Assembly (NCBI GenBank): GCA_048204295.1
Contig: DBFBLF010000014.1
Span: 17,660 to 81,659 of the forward strand
Direction: 5' to 3'
Source: Metaruminococcus_A sp900762715
GTDB lineage: Bacteria > Bacillota > Clostridia > Oscillospirales > Ruminococcaceae
DNA: 64,000 nucleotides
Shown here: positions 16,401-25,025 of the stretch, piece after piece
Layout: each line of letters opens with the position of its first letter
How positions within the stretch are numbered: position 1 is the stretch's first letter
Program-made: the position numbers and the translations under genes
The notes under the pieces: generated by a model
Seen by the model: the letters and a program-made list of their open reading frames with translations, nothing else
What the model was told of the DNA's origin: nothing
Database searches by the model: none

Positions 16401-16825
16401 TGCTGTTACCGAAGCGCGTAAAATACCGTCGTGTCCACAGAGGGCGCATGACTGGTAAAGCAACCCGTGGCAACACGGTTTCTTACGGCGAGTACGGCCT
16501 GCAGGCCTTGCAGCCGGCGTGGATCACCTCTAACCAGATTGAGGCGGCCCGTATTGCCATGACCCGTTACATCAAACGTGGCGGTCAGGTTTGGATTAAA
16601 ATTTTCCCGGATAAACCGGTTACCGAAAAACCGGCTGAAACCCGAATGGGTTCCGGTAAAGGTTCCCCGGAGTATTGGGTGGCTGTCGTAAAGCCGGGCA
16701 GGGTTCTCTTTGAGATTGCCGGCGTTTCCGAAGAAGCTGCCAGAGAAGCTATGCGTCTTGCCATGCATAAGCTGCCGATTAAATGTAAATTTGTATCTAA
16801 GGAACAGACAGGCGGTGAGCAATAA
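16400..16825 (+). CDS. rplP: 50S ribosomal protein L16
   Basis: 141 residues beginning MLLPKRVKYRRVHRGRMTGK, with the conserved FPDKPVTEKPAETRMGSGKG and PVTxKP-type loop. It contacts tRNA near the A site of the 50S subunit. GGAAGGAGG lies within the end of rpsC. Confidence 0.97.
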   Translation: MLLPKRVKYRRVHRGRMTGKATRGNTVSYGEYGLQALQPAWITSNQIEAARIAMTRYIKRGGQVWIKIFPDKPVTEKPAETRMGSGKGSPEYWVAVVKPGRVLFEIAGVSEEAAREAMRLAMHKLPIKCKFVSKEQTGGEQ

Positions 16826-17031
16826 TGAAAGCTGTAGAAATTCGTGACTTGTCACTTACCGAAATCAACCAGAAGGTGAGCGATTTGAAAGCGGAGCTTT
16901 TCAATCTGCGCTTCCAGCTCGCGGTCAACCAGCTTGAGAATCCGCAGCGCATCAAGGCTGTAAAAAGAGATATTGCTCGTTGTAAGACTGTTCTTCGCGA
17001 GCGTGAACTCAAGGAAACCGCTGAGAAGTAA
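16825..17031 (+). CDS. rpmC: 50S ribosomal protein L29
   Basis: A 68-residue two-helix protein with the L29 pattern ELFNLRFQLAVNQLENPQRI. It sits at the tunnel exit near L23. Its ATG overlaps the rplP stop (TAATG). Confidence 0.96.
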   Translation: MKAVEIRDLSLTEINQKVSDLKAELFNLRFQLAVNQLENPQRIKAVKRDIARCKTVLRERELKETAEK

Positions 17032-17048
17032 GGAAGGGGGATTTGGCT

Positions 17049-17306
17049 GTGAGTGAGAGAAACCTCAGAAAAACGAGGGTAGGCACGGTTGTCAGCAACA
17101 AGATGGATAAGACAGTTGTCGTTTCCATTGCCGACAATGTAAGACATCCTCTTTATAAAAAGATCATTAAACGCACCGTTAAGCTTAAAGCCCATGATGA
17201 AGGCAATGTCTGCAACATTGGCGATAAGGTGGAAATTATGGAAACCCGTCCTTTGTCCAAAGACAAAAGATGGAGAGTTTTAGAGATTATTGAAAAAGCG
17301 AAATAA
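17049..17306 (+). CDS. rpsQ: 30S ribosomal protein S17
   Basis: 85 residues with KTRVGTVVSNKMDKTVVV and the OB-fold C-terminus ending ETRPLSKDKRWRVLEII. GTG 17049 is preferred, 8 nt after GGAAGGGGG; TTG 17043 would add two residues. It is a primary 16S rRNA binder. Confidence 0.95.
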   Translation: MSERNLRKTRVGTVVSNKMDKTVVVSIADNVRHPLYKKIIKRTVKLKAHDEGNVCNIGDKVEIMETRPLSKDKRWRVLEIIEKAK

Positions 17307-17330
17307 TGATGCCGAAAGGAGGCATGCACT

Positions 17331-17699
17331 GTGATACAGATGCAGAGTTACCTGAAGGTTGCCGACAATACCGGTGCGAAAGAGCTTATGTGTATCCGTG
17401 TGTTGGGCGGTTCCCGCAGAAGGTACGCTAATATTGGCGACGTTGTCGTTGCTTCGGTCAAAAAAGCAACACCCGGCGGCGTTGTTAAAAAAGGCGATGT
17501 AGTAAAAGCAGTTATCGTCCGTTCCGCGAAAGGGGTTCGCCGTGACGACGGCACCTATATCCGTTTTGACGAGAACGCGGCCGTTATCATCCGTGATGAC
17601 AAAAACCCGAGAGGCACCCGTATTTTTGGGCCTGTTGCGAGAGAGCTCCGTGAGAAAGAATATCTCAAGATCCTTTCGCTTGCGCCCGAAGTACTTTGA
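17331..17699 (+). CDS. rplN: 50S ribosomal protein L14
   Basis: 122 residues starting at GTG 17331 (MIQMQSYLKVADNTGAKE), the usual L14 N-terminus, 9 nt after AAAGGAGG. It ends with the conserved RELREKEYLKILSLAPEVL. It lies at the subunit interface. Confidence 0.97.
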   Translation: MIQMQSYLKVADNTGAKELMCIRVLGGSRRRYANIGDVVVASVKKATPGGVVKKGDVVKAVIVRSAKGVRRDDGTYIRFDENAAVIIRDDKNPRGTRIFGPVARELREKEYLKILSLAPEVL

Positions 17700-17716
17700 T
17701 GGGAGGTGCGCTTAGA

Positions 17717-18034
17717 ATGAATAAAGTACACGTTAAAAGTGAGGATACTGTTGTTATCCTGACCGGCAAGGACAGAGGCAAACAGGGCAAGGTTCTGGAA
17801 GTCAGTCCTTCCGAGCAGAAGGTTATCGTGGAAGGCTGCAACATCATCAGCAAACACGTAAAACCGAAAAGAATGGGAGAGACCGGCGGCATTGTAAAAG
17901 CCGAGTCCCCGATTTATGCATGCAAGGTTCAGCTAGTCTGCCCGAAATGCAAAAAGCCGACAAGAGTCGGCCACAAAGTTGCCGAAGACGGCAAAAAAGA
18001 GCGCCTTTGCAAAAAATGCGGCGCAACCTTTTAA
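17717..18034 (+). CDS. rplX: 50S ribosomal protein L24
   Basis: 105 residues with an N-terminal KOW motif (VKSEDTVVILTGKDRGKQGKV). A C-terminal pair of CxxC motifs (CPKC and CKKC) forms a zinc ribbon, as in many Firmicutes L24 proteins. It is an assembly initiator of the 50S subunit. ATG 17717 is preceded by GGGAGGTGCGCTTAGA. Confidence 0.96.
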   Translation: MNKVHVKSEDTVVILTGKDRGKQGKVLEVSPSEQKVIVEGCNIISKHVKPKRMGETGGIVKAESPIYACKVQLVCPKCKKPTRVGHKVAEDGKKERLCKKCGATF

Positions 18035-18050
18035 GTGAGGAGGAAAAAAC

Positions 18051-18590
18051 ATGGCAAGACTGAAAGATGCTTATGTGAAAGATATTGCCCCTGCTATGAT
18101 GAAAAAGTTTGGCTACAAAAGCGTCATGCAGATTCCGAAGCTTGAAAAGGTTGTAATTAATGTTGGCTGCGGCGAAGCACGTGACAACAGCAAAGTGATC
18201 GACGCGATTATGGCTGATTTGGCGGCTATCACCGGCCAGAAACCAATCGTTTGCAAGGCGAAAAAATCTGTAGCGAACTTTAAACTCCGTGAGGGAATGG
18301 ATATTGGTGCAAAGGTTACCCTGCGCGCCGAAAATATGTATGAGTTTGTCGACCGTTTGTTCAACGTTGCTCTCCCCCGTGTAAGAGACTTCCGCGGGAT
18401 CAACCCGAACTCCTTTGACGGGCGCGGCAACTACAACATGGGCCTGAAAGAGCAGCTCATTTTCCCGGAGATTGATTACGATAAGATTGACAAGGTCAGA
18501 GGTATGGATATCTGCTTTGTCACCACTGCAAAAACAGATGAAGAGGCCAGAGAGCTTTTGTCTCTCATGGGCGCTCCGTTTGAAAAATAA
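18051..18590 (+). CDS. rplE: 50S ribosomal protein L5
   Basis: 179 residues; N-terminal MARLKDAYVKDIAPAMMKKF and the conserved LPRVRDFRGINPNSFDGRGN block. L5 binds 5S rRNA. Start follows GTGAGGAGGAAAAAAC. Confidence 0.97.
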   Translation: MARLKDAYVKDIAPAMMKKFGYKSVMQIPKLEKVVINVGCGEARDNSKVIDAIMADLAAITGQKPIVCKAKKSVANFKLREGMDIGAKVTLRAENMYEFVDRLFNVALPRVRDFRGINPNSFDGRGNYNMGLKEQLIFPEIDYDKIDKVRGMDICFVTTAKTDEEARELLSLMGAPFEK

Positions 18591-18605
18591 GGGAGGAAAC
18601 AATCA

Positions 18606-18791
18606 ATGGCTAAAACGTCCATGAAGGTAAAACAGCAGAGAGAGCCGAAGTTTTCCACCCGTGCCTATAACAGGTGTAAAATCTGCGGAAGACCGCACGC
18701 CTATCTGAGAAAATACGGTATCTGCCGTATCTGTTTCAGAGAGCTGGCTTACAAAGGCCAGATTCCGGGCGTGAAAAAAGCAAGCTGGTAA
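18606..18791 (+). CDS. rpsN: 30S ribosomal protein S14, zinc-binding type
   Basis: 61 residues with two CxxC pairs (CKIC near residue 24 and CRIC near 40), the zinc-coordinating form of S14. The zinc-independent form is longer and lacks these cysteines, so this is the zinc-replete paralogue. ATG follows GGGAGGAAACAATCA. Confidence 0.97.
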   Translation: MAKTSMKVKQQREPKFSTRAYNRCKICGRPHAYLRKYGICRICFRELAYKGQIPGVKKASW

Positions 18792-18819
18792 GCTGCTAGA
18801 AGCAAAGGAGGTTGACGGC

Positions 18820-19218
18820 ATGCAAATCACCGATACAGTTGCTGATATGCTCACCCGGATCCGGAACGCAAATACAGCAAAACACGACACGGTGGATATA
18901 CCCGCATCCAACATGAAAAAGGCAATTGCTCAGATTCTTGTTGACGAGGGTTATGTAAAGAGCTTTCAGGTCATCGAAGACGGAAAGCAGGGAATCATCC
19001 GTATTACACTGAAATACGGTGAGAACAAGTCCCAGGTGATTACAGGTTTGCGCAGAGTTTCCAAACCGGGCCTGCGTATTTATACAAACGTTGAGGATAT
19101 GCCGAAAGTTATGAAAGGCCTTGGTGTGGCAATTCTTTCCACTTCCAAAGGGCTCATGACCGACAAGGCGGCGCGCAAAGCGAACGTCGGCGGCGAAGTT
19201 CTCGCGTTTATCTGGTAA
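18820..19218 (+). CDS. rpsH: 30S ribosomal protein S8
   Basis: 132 residues; DTVADMLTRIRNANTAKHD at the start and the conserved STSKGLMTDKAARK near the end. S8 binds the 16S central domain and is the spc-operon repressor in E. coli. AAAGGAGG precedes the ATG. Confidence 0.97.
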   Translation: MQITDTVADMLTRIRNANTAKHDTVDIPASNMKKAIAQILVDEGYVKSFQVIEDGKQGIIRITLKYGENKSQVITGLRRVSKPGLRIYTNVEDMPKVMKGLGVAILSTSKGLMTDKAARKANVGGEVLAFIW

Positions 19219-19235
19219 AAGGAGGTAAGCGTCGT

Positions 19236-19781
19236 ATGTCACGTATTGGTAGAAAACCCATCGATGTTCCCTCCGGTGTAGACGTAAAGATCAACGGCAA
19301 CCATATTGTTGTCAAAGGTCCTAAGGGAACGCTTGAAAGAGATTTTCACAAAGATATGCTGGTCGCTCTTGACGGCAGCGTTATTAACGTTAACCGCCCG
19401 AGCGAGGACAAGGAGCATAAGAGCCTGCATGGTTTGACCCGTACCCTGATTGCAAACATGGTAGAGGGCGTTACCAGCGGTTTTACGAAAGAGCTCGAGA
19501 TCAACGGTGTTGGCTACCGTGCGGCGAAGCAGGGAAAAGATCTTGTGATGAACCTTGGTTTCTCACATCAGGTAGTTTTCTCTGAGAATGCCGATATCTC
19601 TATTGAAGTTCCGAACCCGAATAAGATTATTATTTCGGGACCGGACAAACAGAAAGTCGGTCAGTTTGCGGCTGAAGTTCGCGAAAAACGTCCGCCGGAG
19701 CCGTATAAAGGCAAAGGTATTAAGTACGCTGGCGAATATATTCAGCGTAAAGAAGGTAAAGCCGGTAAGGGCAAGAAGTAA
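19236..19781 (+). CDS. rplF: 50S ribosomal protein L6
   Basis: 181 residues; MSRIGRKPIDVPSGVDV at the start, and the C-terminal RPPEPYKGKGIKYAGE signature that contacts the sarcin-ricin region. Start follows AAAGGAGGTAAGCGTCGT. Confidence 0.97.
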   Translation: MSRIGRKPIDVPSGVDVKINGNHIVVKGPKGTLERDFHKDMLVALDGSVINVNRPSEDKEHKSLHGLTRTLIANMVEGVTSGFTKELEINGVGYRAAKQGKDLVMNLGFSHQVVFSENADISIEVPNPNKIIISGPDKQKVGQFAAEVREKRPPEPYKGKGIKYAGEYIQRKEGKAGKGKK

Positions 19782-19800
19782 TTAAAGGAGTTGACTTAGA

Positions 19801-20160
19801 ATGGTGAAAAAGACTGCTGGAATCAATTCCAGAATCAAAAGACACCGCAGAGTCCGTGCTAAGATCAGCGGTACACCTGAGCGTCCACGCCTTAATGTAT
19901 TCCGCTCCTCAAAGAACATCTATGCGCAGATCATAGATGACGTCAACGGCGTTACTCTTGTTGCGGCTTCGTCGATTGAAAAAGGTTTTGAAGGAAGCGG
20001 CTCCAACAAGGAAGGCGCTCGTAAAGTAGGCCAGTTGGTTGCAAAGAAAGCCTTGGAAAAGGGAATCGAAGAGGTCGTTTTCGACCGCGGCGGTTACATT
20101 TACCACGGCCGGGTTTTGGAACTGGCTGAGGGAGCCCGCGAATGCGGCCTCAAGTTTTAA
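19801..20160 (+). CDS. rplR: 50S ribosomal protein L18
   Basis: 119 residues; basic N-terminus and the segment RPRLNVFRSSKNIYAQIIDD, ending FDRGGYIYHGRV. It brings 5S rRNA into the 50S subunit with L5. Start follows AAAGGAGTTGACTTAGA. Confidence 0.97.
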   Translation: MVKKTAGINSRIKRHRRVRAKISGTPERPRLNVFRSSKNIYAQIIDDVNGVTLVAASSIEKGFEGSGSNKEGARKVGQLVAKKALEKGIEEVVFDRGGYIYHGRVLELAEGARECGLKF

Positions 20161-20174
20161 GAGGAGGTATTCAT

Positions 20175-20675
20175 TTGGCTATTATAGATGCTAACGCATA
20201 TGATTTGAAAGAAAAAGTGGTTGCCATTAACCGCGTTTCCAAAACGGTAAAGGGTGGTCGTATCTTTAAGTTTGCCGCTCTGGTCGTTGTTGGTGACGGC
20301 AACGATATCGTCGGTTTCGGCCTTGGCAAATCCGGCGAGGTTCCGGACGCCATCCGCAAGGGAATTGAAGACGCGAAGAAAAATCTCATGAAGATTTCTA
20401 TCAACGGCACTACGATTCCTCATGAAGTAATCGGCAAATTTGGCGCCGGACGCGTTTTGATGAATCCTGCTCCGGAAGGTACCGGCGTTATCGCCGGCGG
20501 CCCTGTTCGTGCTGTTATTGAAGTTACAGGCATTAAGGATATCAGAACCAAGGCTCTGCGTTCCAATAATCCCTGCAACGTTGTAAGAGCGACTATCAAC
20601 GGACTTGCATCCCTGCGTACGGCTGAGCAGATGGCAGAGATCAGAGGCAAATCCGTAAAAGAGATTTTAGGGTAA
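20175..20675 (+). CDS. rpsE: 30S ribosomal protein S5
   Basis: 166 residues starting at TTG 20175 (MAIIDANAYDLKEK) after GAGGAGGTATTCAT. The dsRNA-binding half carries RVSKTVKGGRIFKFAALVVV and the C-terminal half has GTGVIAGGPVRAV and NPCNVVRATINGL. It shapes decoding accuracy. An upstream in-frame extension overlapping rplR is rejected. Confidence 0.96.
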   Translation: MAIIDANAYDLKEKVVAINRVSKTVKGGRIFKFAALVVVGDGNDIVGFGLGKSGEVPDAIRKGIEDAKKNLMKISINGTTIPHEVIGKFGAGRVLMNPAPEGTGVIAGGPVRAVIEVTGIKDIRTKALRSNNPCNVVRATINGLASLRTAEQMAEIRGKSVKEILG

Positions 20676-20690
20676 GGGAGGATTTTACTC

Positions 20691-20876
20691 ATGGCAGATA
20701 AAATGATTCAAGTAAAGCTCGTGAGAGGTCTTTCCGGCAGAAAAAAAGATCAGATCGCCACAGTAAATGCGCTGGGGCTTCGTAAAATCGGCGATGTTTC
20801 CGCGCAGCCTGACAACGACGCCACTAGGGGCAAACTTGCAAAAGTCGCTCATATGGTTGAGGTTGTAGAAGGCTAA
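20691..20876 (+). CDS. rpmD: 50S ribosomal protein L30
   Basis: 61 residues, small alpha-beta protein: IQVKLVRGLSGRKKDQIATV then LGLRKIG and a VAHMVEV end. ATG 20691 follows GGGAGGATTTTACTC. Confidence 0.96.
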   Translation: MADKMIQVKLVRGLSGRKKDQIATVNALGLRKIGDVSAQPDNDATRGKLAKVAHMVEVVEG

Positions 20877-20946
20877 TTGGGTTTCGTTTGAAACCATGTT
20901 TAAATGGCATTTGCCGCTTTAAACAGGCGGCGGAATGGAGGTTAAG

Positions 20947-21387
20947 ATGAAACTGCACGAGTTAACTCCGGCGGCTGGTTCCAACCACGACGTTAAGCGC
21001 AAAGGGCGCGGCGCTGGTTCCGGTAACGGCAAAACTGCCGGTAAAGGCCATAAAGGCCAGAACGCTCGTTCGGGCGGCGGCGTACGGCCGGGTTTTGAAG
21101 GCGGACAGATGCCCCTTCAGAGACGTGTTCCGAAAAGAGGGTTCAACAACATTTTTGCTACCAGGTATTCCACGGTCAATGTTGCAGACCTCAATAAATT
21201 TGACGATGGTGCGGTTGTCGATTTAGAGGCTCTTATGGCTGCCGGTATTGTTCGCAAAGAGCTTGATGGCGTTAAAGTCCTTGGCAACGGTGAACTTACC
21301 AAGAAGCTGACCGTAAAAGCTGCCGCTTTCTCTGCCAGTGCGAAAGAGAAGATTGAAAAAGCCGGCGGCGCTGCGGAAACTTTATAA
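20947..21387 (+). CDS. rplO: 50S ribosomal protein L15
   Basis: 146 residues beginning MKLHELTPAAGSNHDVKRKG, then a Gly/Lys/Arg-rich arm and GGQMPLQRRVPKRGF. ATG 20947 lies 5 nt after TGGAGG. It binds 23S rRNA late in assembly. Confidence 0.96.
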   Translation: MKLHELTPAAGSNHDVKRKGRGAGSGNGKTAGKGHKGQNARSGGGVRPGFEGGQMPLQRRVPKRGFNNIFATRYSTVNVADLNKFDDGAVVDLEALMAAGIVRKELDGVKVLGNGELTKKLTVKAAAFSASAKEKIEKAGGAAETL

Positions 21388-21439
21388 TTGACCGCGTGTC
21401 TTAAACACATTTTCGTTATCAGACGGAATGGAGGGCAAA

Positions 21440-22732
21440 ATGTTTCAGACAATTCGAAACGCATTGGCAATTCCTGAAACAAGGAAAAAACTCCTTTATA
21501 CTCTGTTGATTATTGTTATCTTCAGAATCGGCTCTGCAATTCCAGTTCCTTTCCTGGACCCGAGCGCGCTGAAGGCGATGATTGAGTCGGGCGGCGATTT
21601 TCTGGGTTACCTCGATGTTATGACGGGCGGCGCGTTTGCCAGTGCAACCCTCTTTGCAATGTCGATTACCCCGTATATCAACGCATCCATTATCATCCAG
21701 CTGCTCACCGTGGCTATTCCTCCGCTTGAGAGGCTGTCCAAGGAGGGCGAGGAAGGGCGGAAAAAAATTGCAAAAATTACCCGCTACACTACCTTTGGGC
21801 TGGCGCTGCTTCAGGGTATTGCTTACTACTTTTTGGCGCGCAACTCCGGTGCAATCAGCGACACATACATGGCTGGCAAAACAGGCTTTTTTGTGGCCTG
21901 TGTCATTGTCGTTACCTTTGTAGCCGGCACCGCGGTTATCGTCTGGCTCGGCGAGCGGATCAATGAAAAGGGTATCGGGAACGGTATTTCTATTATCCTG
22001 TTCGCAGGTATTATTTCCCGCGGTCCGAACATGATCGACACACTGATCAGTTACTGGAATATGAACAATCCGCTTTACTATGTTCTGATTCCGTTGATTG
22101 CGGTGATTTTCGTACTCATCATTGCGTTTATTGTGTTGATGACGAATGCCGAACGCCGGATTCCGGTCCAGTACGCCAAACGCGTCGTTGGGCGGAAGAT
22201 GTACGGTGGGCAGAATTCCCATATTCCGATTAAAGTCAGTATGAGCGGCGTTATGCCAATCATCTTTGCAAGCTCTTTTGTGTCCATTCCGGGTACGATT
22301 GCGGCTTTTTTCCAGCCGGCTGAGGGCAGTTTCTGGAGAGGATTCCTGGATATTTTTAACTACACCAGCATCTGGTATGGAATTATCTATTTTGTCCTGA
22401 TTATCGGATTTAACTACTTCTATGTGGCAATTCAGTATAATCCGATTGAAATTGCCAATAATCTCCGCAAGAACAGCGGAGCAATCCCTGGAATCCGGCC
22501 GGGCAAACCCACCAGCGACTTCATTTCTAAAGTTCTTTCTAAAATCACCTTTGTTGGGGCCATCTTCCTGGGCATCATTGCTATTTTCCCAATCATCTTC
22601 ACCAACGTCAGCGGGATCAATATCGCTATTGGCGGTACGTCTATCCTGATTGTTGTCGGTGTTGCGCTGGAAACAATGAGAACGCTCGAGTCTCAGATTA
22701 CCATGAGACATCACAAAGGCTTTTTAGAATAA
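21440..22732 (+). CDS. secY: Protein translocase channel subunit SecY
   Basis: 430 residues and ten predicted membrane spans. The plug and pore regions are visible: FRIGSAIPVPFLDP in span 1 and the cytosolic loops with NAERRIPVQYAKRVVGRKMYG. It forms the SecYEG channel with SecE, which is encoded at 57836. ATG 21440 is chosen because GGAGGG lies just upstream; ATG 21428 overlaps that site. Confidence 0.97.
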   Translation: MFQTIRNALAIPETRKKLLYTLLIIVIFRIGSAIPVPFLDPSALKAMIESGGDFLGYLDVMTGGAFASATLFAMSITPYINASIIIQLLTVAIPPLERLSKEGEEGRKKIAKITRYTTFGLALLQGIAYYFLARNSGAISDTYMAGKTGFFVACVIVVTFVAGTAVIVWLGERINEKGIGNGISIILFAGIISRGPNMIDTLISYWNMNNPLYYVLIPLIAVIFVLIIAFIVLMTNAERRIPVQYAKRVVGRKMYGGQNSHIPIKVSMSGVMPIIFASSFVSIPGTIAAFFQPAEGSFWRGFLDIFNYTSIWYGIIYFVLIIGFNYFYVAIQYNPIEIANNLRKNSGAIPGIRPGKPTSDFISKVLSKITFVGAIFLGIIAIFPIIFTNVSGINIAIGGTSILIVVGVALETMRTLESQITMRHHKGFLE

Positions 22733-22744
22733 CGGAGGGATTTT

Positions 22745-23377
22745 ATGAACCTGATTTTTTTAGGTGCTCCGGGCGCTGGCAAGGGAACCCAGGCTGAGGT
22801 TATTTCTGAACACCTCGGCATCCCGACCATTTCGACCGGCAATATTATTCGTGAAGCATTGAAAAACGGGACCGAGACAGGGCTGAAGGCGAAATCTTAT
22901 ATGGATGCCGGACAGCTCGTCCCGGACGAAATCGTCATCGCTATCATCAAAGAGCGTCTCGTCAAGGACGACTGTGCGAAGGGCTTCATCCTGGATGGCT
23001 TCCCGCGCACTGTTCCCCAGGCGGAAGCGCTTGACCAGATGGGCATCCGGATCGACCGGGTGATCGATATTGAGGTAGCGGATGAAAAGATAATGGCAAG
23101 ACTGTCCGGGCGCAGGGTTTGTGAGAAGTGCGGCGCGTCCTATCATCTCAATTATAAACCCAGCAAGGTGGAGGGAACCTGTGACAAGTGCGGCGGCAAT
23201 ACCGTACAGCGCAAGGATGACCATCCGGATACTGTCAAAGACCGGCTTCATGTTTACCATGAGCAGACCGAGCCTTTGAAGGAGTATTACCAGAAAACCG
23301 GCAAACTTGTAATCGTCGAAGGGCAGGAGGAAGTTAAGGATACGACTGCCCTGACCCTTAAAGCTGTGGAGGCTTGA
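22745..23377 (+). CDS. adk: Adenylate kinase, zinc-LID form
   Basis: 210 residues. The P-loop is GAPGAGKGTQ at the N-terminus. The LID domain carries four cysteines (CEKC near residue 130 and CDKC near 150) of the Gram-positive zinc-binding type. It interconverts AMP, ADP and ATP. It lies in the usual secY-adk-map order; 1 bp separates it from map. Confidence 0.97.
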   Translation: MNLIFLGAPGAGKGTQAEVISEHLGIPTISTGNIIREALKNGTETGLKAKSYMDAGQLVPDEIVIAIIKERLVKDDCAKGFILDGFPRTVPQAEALDQMGIRIDRVIDIEVADEKIMARLSGRRVCEKCGASYHLNYKPSKVEGTCDKCGGNTVQRKDDHPDTVKDRLHVYHEQTEPLKEYYQKTGKLVIVEGQEEVKDTTALTLKAVEA

Positions 23378-23378
23378 C

Positions 23379-24128
23379 ATGATTTCTCTGAAAACGGCTC
23401 GTGAACTGGAGCAGATGCGCAAAGCCTGTACCATTTCCGCGCAGGCCTTAAAACTTGCGGGGGAACAGGTGAAAGCGGGGATGAGCACCCACGAGCTGGA
23501 TACCATAATCCGGGAATTTATCTATTCGAAAGGGGCTAAGGCTTCCTTTCTTGGATACGGCGGCTTTCCCGGCTGTGCCTGTATTTCCATCAACGACGAG
23601 GTAATCCACGGTATTCCAAGCAAAAAGCGGATCATCCAGCCGGGTGATATCGTCAAGGTAGACGTGGGCGCTTACATTGATGGATTTCATGGCGACAATG
23701 CGGCAACCTTTGCCGTGGGCGAAGTATCGCCCGAGGCCAAAGCGTTGATGGACGTTACCGAACAAAGCCTTTATGAAGGAATTAAGATGGCGCGGGTGGG
23801 CAACCGGATTGGAGATGTCTCCCACGCGGTCGAAGCGTATGTCACAAGCAGGGGGTACGCGGTGGTCAAACAGTTTGTAGGCCACGGTGTTGGGCGCAAA
23901 GTCCATGAATCCCCGGAAGTTCCGAATTACGGCACACCCGGCAGAGGTGTGCGTCTCGCAGCGGGAATGACGCTGGCAATCGAGCCGATGATCAACATCA
24001 AAGGCGAGGGCGTGAACGTGCTTGCAGATGGCTGGACGGTTAAAACGGCCTCAGGCAGTCTTTCGGCACATTTCGAACATACCATAGCCATTACGGGCGA
24101 CGGTCCGGTCATTCTGACCAGGGCGTGA
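23379..24128 (+). CDS. map: Methionine aminopeptidase, type I
   Basis: 249 residues with the five metal ligands in place: Asp in VDVGAYIDGFHGDNA (two), His in GHGVGRKVHESP, and two Glu (AIEPM and FEHTIAITGDGPVILT). It removes N-terminal Met from new proteins. Translation is probably coupled to adk. Confidence 0.96.
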   Translation: MISLKTARELEQMRKACTISAQALKLAGEQVKAGMSTHELDTIIREFIYSKGAKASFLGYGGFPGCACISINDEVIHGIPSKKRIIQPGDIVKVDVGAYIDGFHGDNAATFAVGEVSPEAKALMDVTEQSLYEGIKMARVGNRIGDVSHAVEAYVTSRGYAVVKQFVGHGVGRKVHESPEVPNYGTPGRGVRLAAGMTLAIEPMINIKGEGVNVLADGWTVKTASGSLSAHFEHTIAITGDGPVILTRA

Positions 24129-24138
24129 GGTGGTTTTA

Positions 24139-24402
24139 ATGCAGCTGACGGAAGGCTCGGTGGTAAAATCCACAGCAGGCCATGACAGGGGGAGGTTCGG
24201 CGTGGTTATTGCTTTTCGAGACGGCTGGCCGCTTGTGGCGGACGGCAAGGAGCGTAAGCTGGAGCACCCGAAGCGGAAGAACCCAAAACACTTAATTGGT
24301 ACCAGAGAAAAGATTAATTTGCGTGAAATTCACGGCAACACAATGCTGAGGCGGATGCTGTGGCCCTTTCAGTACGGGGGACGGCAGCCGGATTTCGAAT
24401 GA
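24139..24402 (+). CDS. KOW-domain RNA-binding protein (L14e-like)
   Basis: An 87-residue basic protein with a KOW motif at the start (LTEGSVVKSTAGHDRGRFGV) and a conserved-looking KRKNPKHL segment. Such genes occur between map and infA in many clostridia and resemble archaeal/eukaryotic L14e; the precise role is not known to me. ATG 24139 follows GAGGTGGTTTTA; GTG 24130 lies in the ribosome site. Confidence 0.85.
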   Translation: MQLTEGSVVKSTAGHDRGRFGVVIAFRDGWPLVADGKERKLEHPKRKNPKHLIGTREKINLREIHGNTMLRRMLWPFQYGGRQPDFE

Positions 24403-24415
24403 GGGAGGTATTTGC

Positions 24416-24634
24416 TTGGCGAAAGACGATGTAATCGAAATTGAGGGCGTTGTTGTAGAGGCTCTTCCAAACGCAATGTTTCAGGTGGAGCTGGCAAACG
24501 GCCACAAAATTTTGGCTCATATATCAGGCAAGCTGCGGATGAATTTTATTCGCATTCTGCCTGGCGATAAGGTAACGGTTGAAATGTCGCCGTATGATTT
24601 ATCCAAAGGACGCATTACCTGGCGTTCGAAATAA
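24416..24634 (+). CDS. infA: Translation initiation factor IF-1
   Basis: 72 residues with the full OB-fold: MAKDDVIEIEGVVVEALPNA, GHKILAHISGKLRMNFIRIL and a basic end GRITWRSK. It occupies the A site during initiation. Start is TTG 24416 after GAGGGAGGTATTTGC. Confidence 0.97.
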   Translation: MAKDDVIEIEGVVVEALPNAMFQVELANGHKILAHISGKLRMNFIRILPGDKVTVEMSPYDLSKGRITWRSK

Positions 24635-24639
24635 CTGGC

Positions 24640-24780
24640 ATTGGGTCCGGGTACAAGTTCCGGTTCCCAGCCCGCTTTCAGCGGGTAATTCCGCGGCTTT
24701 CTGCGGAATTTGGCACTTGCTGTTGCTTTGTAAGAATAGTTTATCCCCGTACCAGCCTTTGGCGGCGCGGGCTTTTAAGG
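24640..24780 (+). other. Hairpin-rich spacer between infA and rpmJ
   Basis: This 158-bp gap has two clear hairpins in series: CCCGC-TTTCA-GCGGG (24670-24684 area) and ATTCCGC-GGCTTTCT-GCGGAAT just after it. Gaps in this cluster are mostly under 60 bp. No T-run follows, so processing or mRNA-stability roles are more likely than termination. Confidence 0.45.
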
Positions 24781-24792
24781 GAGGTATTTCAG

Positions 24793-24906
24793 ATGAAAGT
24801 AAGACCTTCGGTTAAACCCATCTGTGAAAAATGCAAGATTATCAAACGGAAAGGCCGTATTATGGTAATCTGTCAGAACCCGAAACACAAACAGCGTCAG
24901 GGTTAA
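24793..24906 (+). CDS. rpmJ: 50S ribosomal protein L36, zinc type
   Basis: 37 residues: MKVRPSVKPICEKCKIIKRK, then a second metal set Cys-x4-His (CQNPKH). It keeps the C-x2-C, C-x4-H zinc site of the C+ type. The start at 24793 follows AGGGAGGTATTTCAG. Confidence 0.97.
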   Translation: MKVRPSVKPICEKCKIIKRKGRIMVICQNPKHKQRQG

Positions 24907-25025
24907 TTTAATTTTGTTGAACCATAAGTTCATATAAATCAAGCAGACGAAAATGAGTTCCTGTAAACCTGTAATGCACAGGGAGGGAAGGGCATTCGTC
25001 AAGCACTGGAGGTGCAAGGTAAAAA

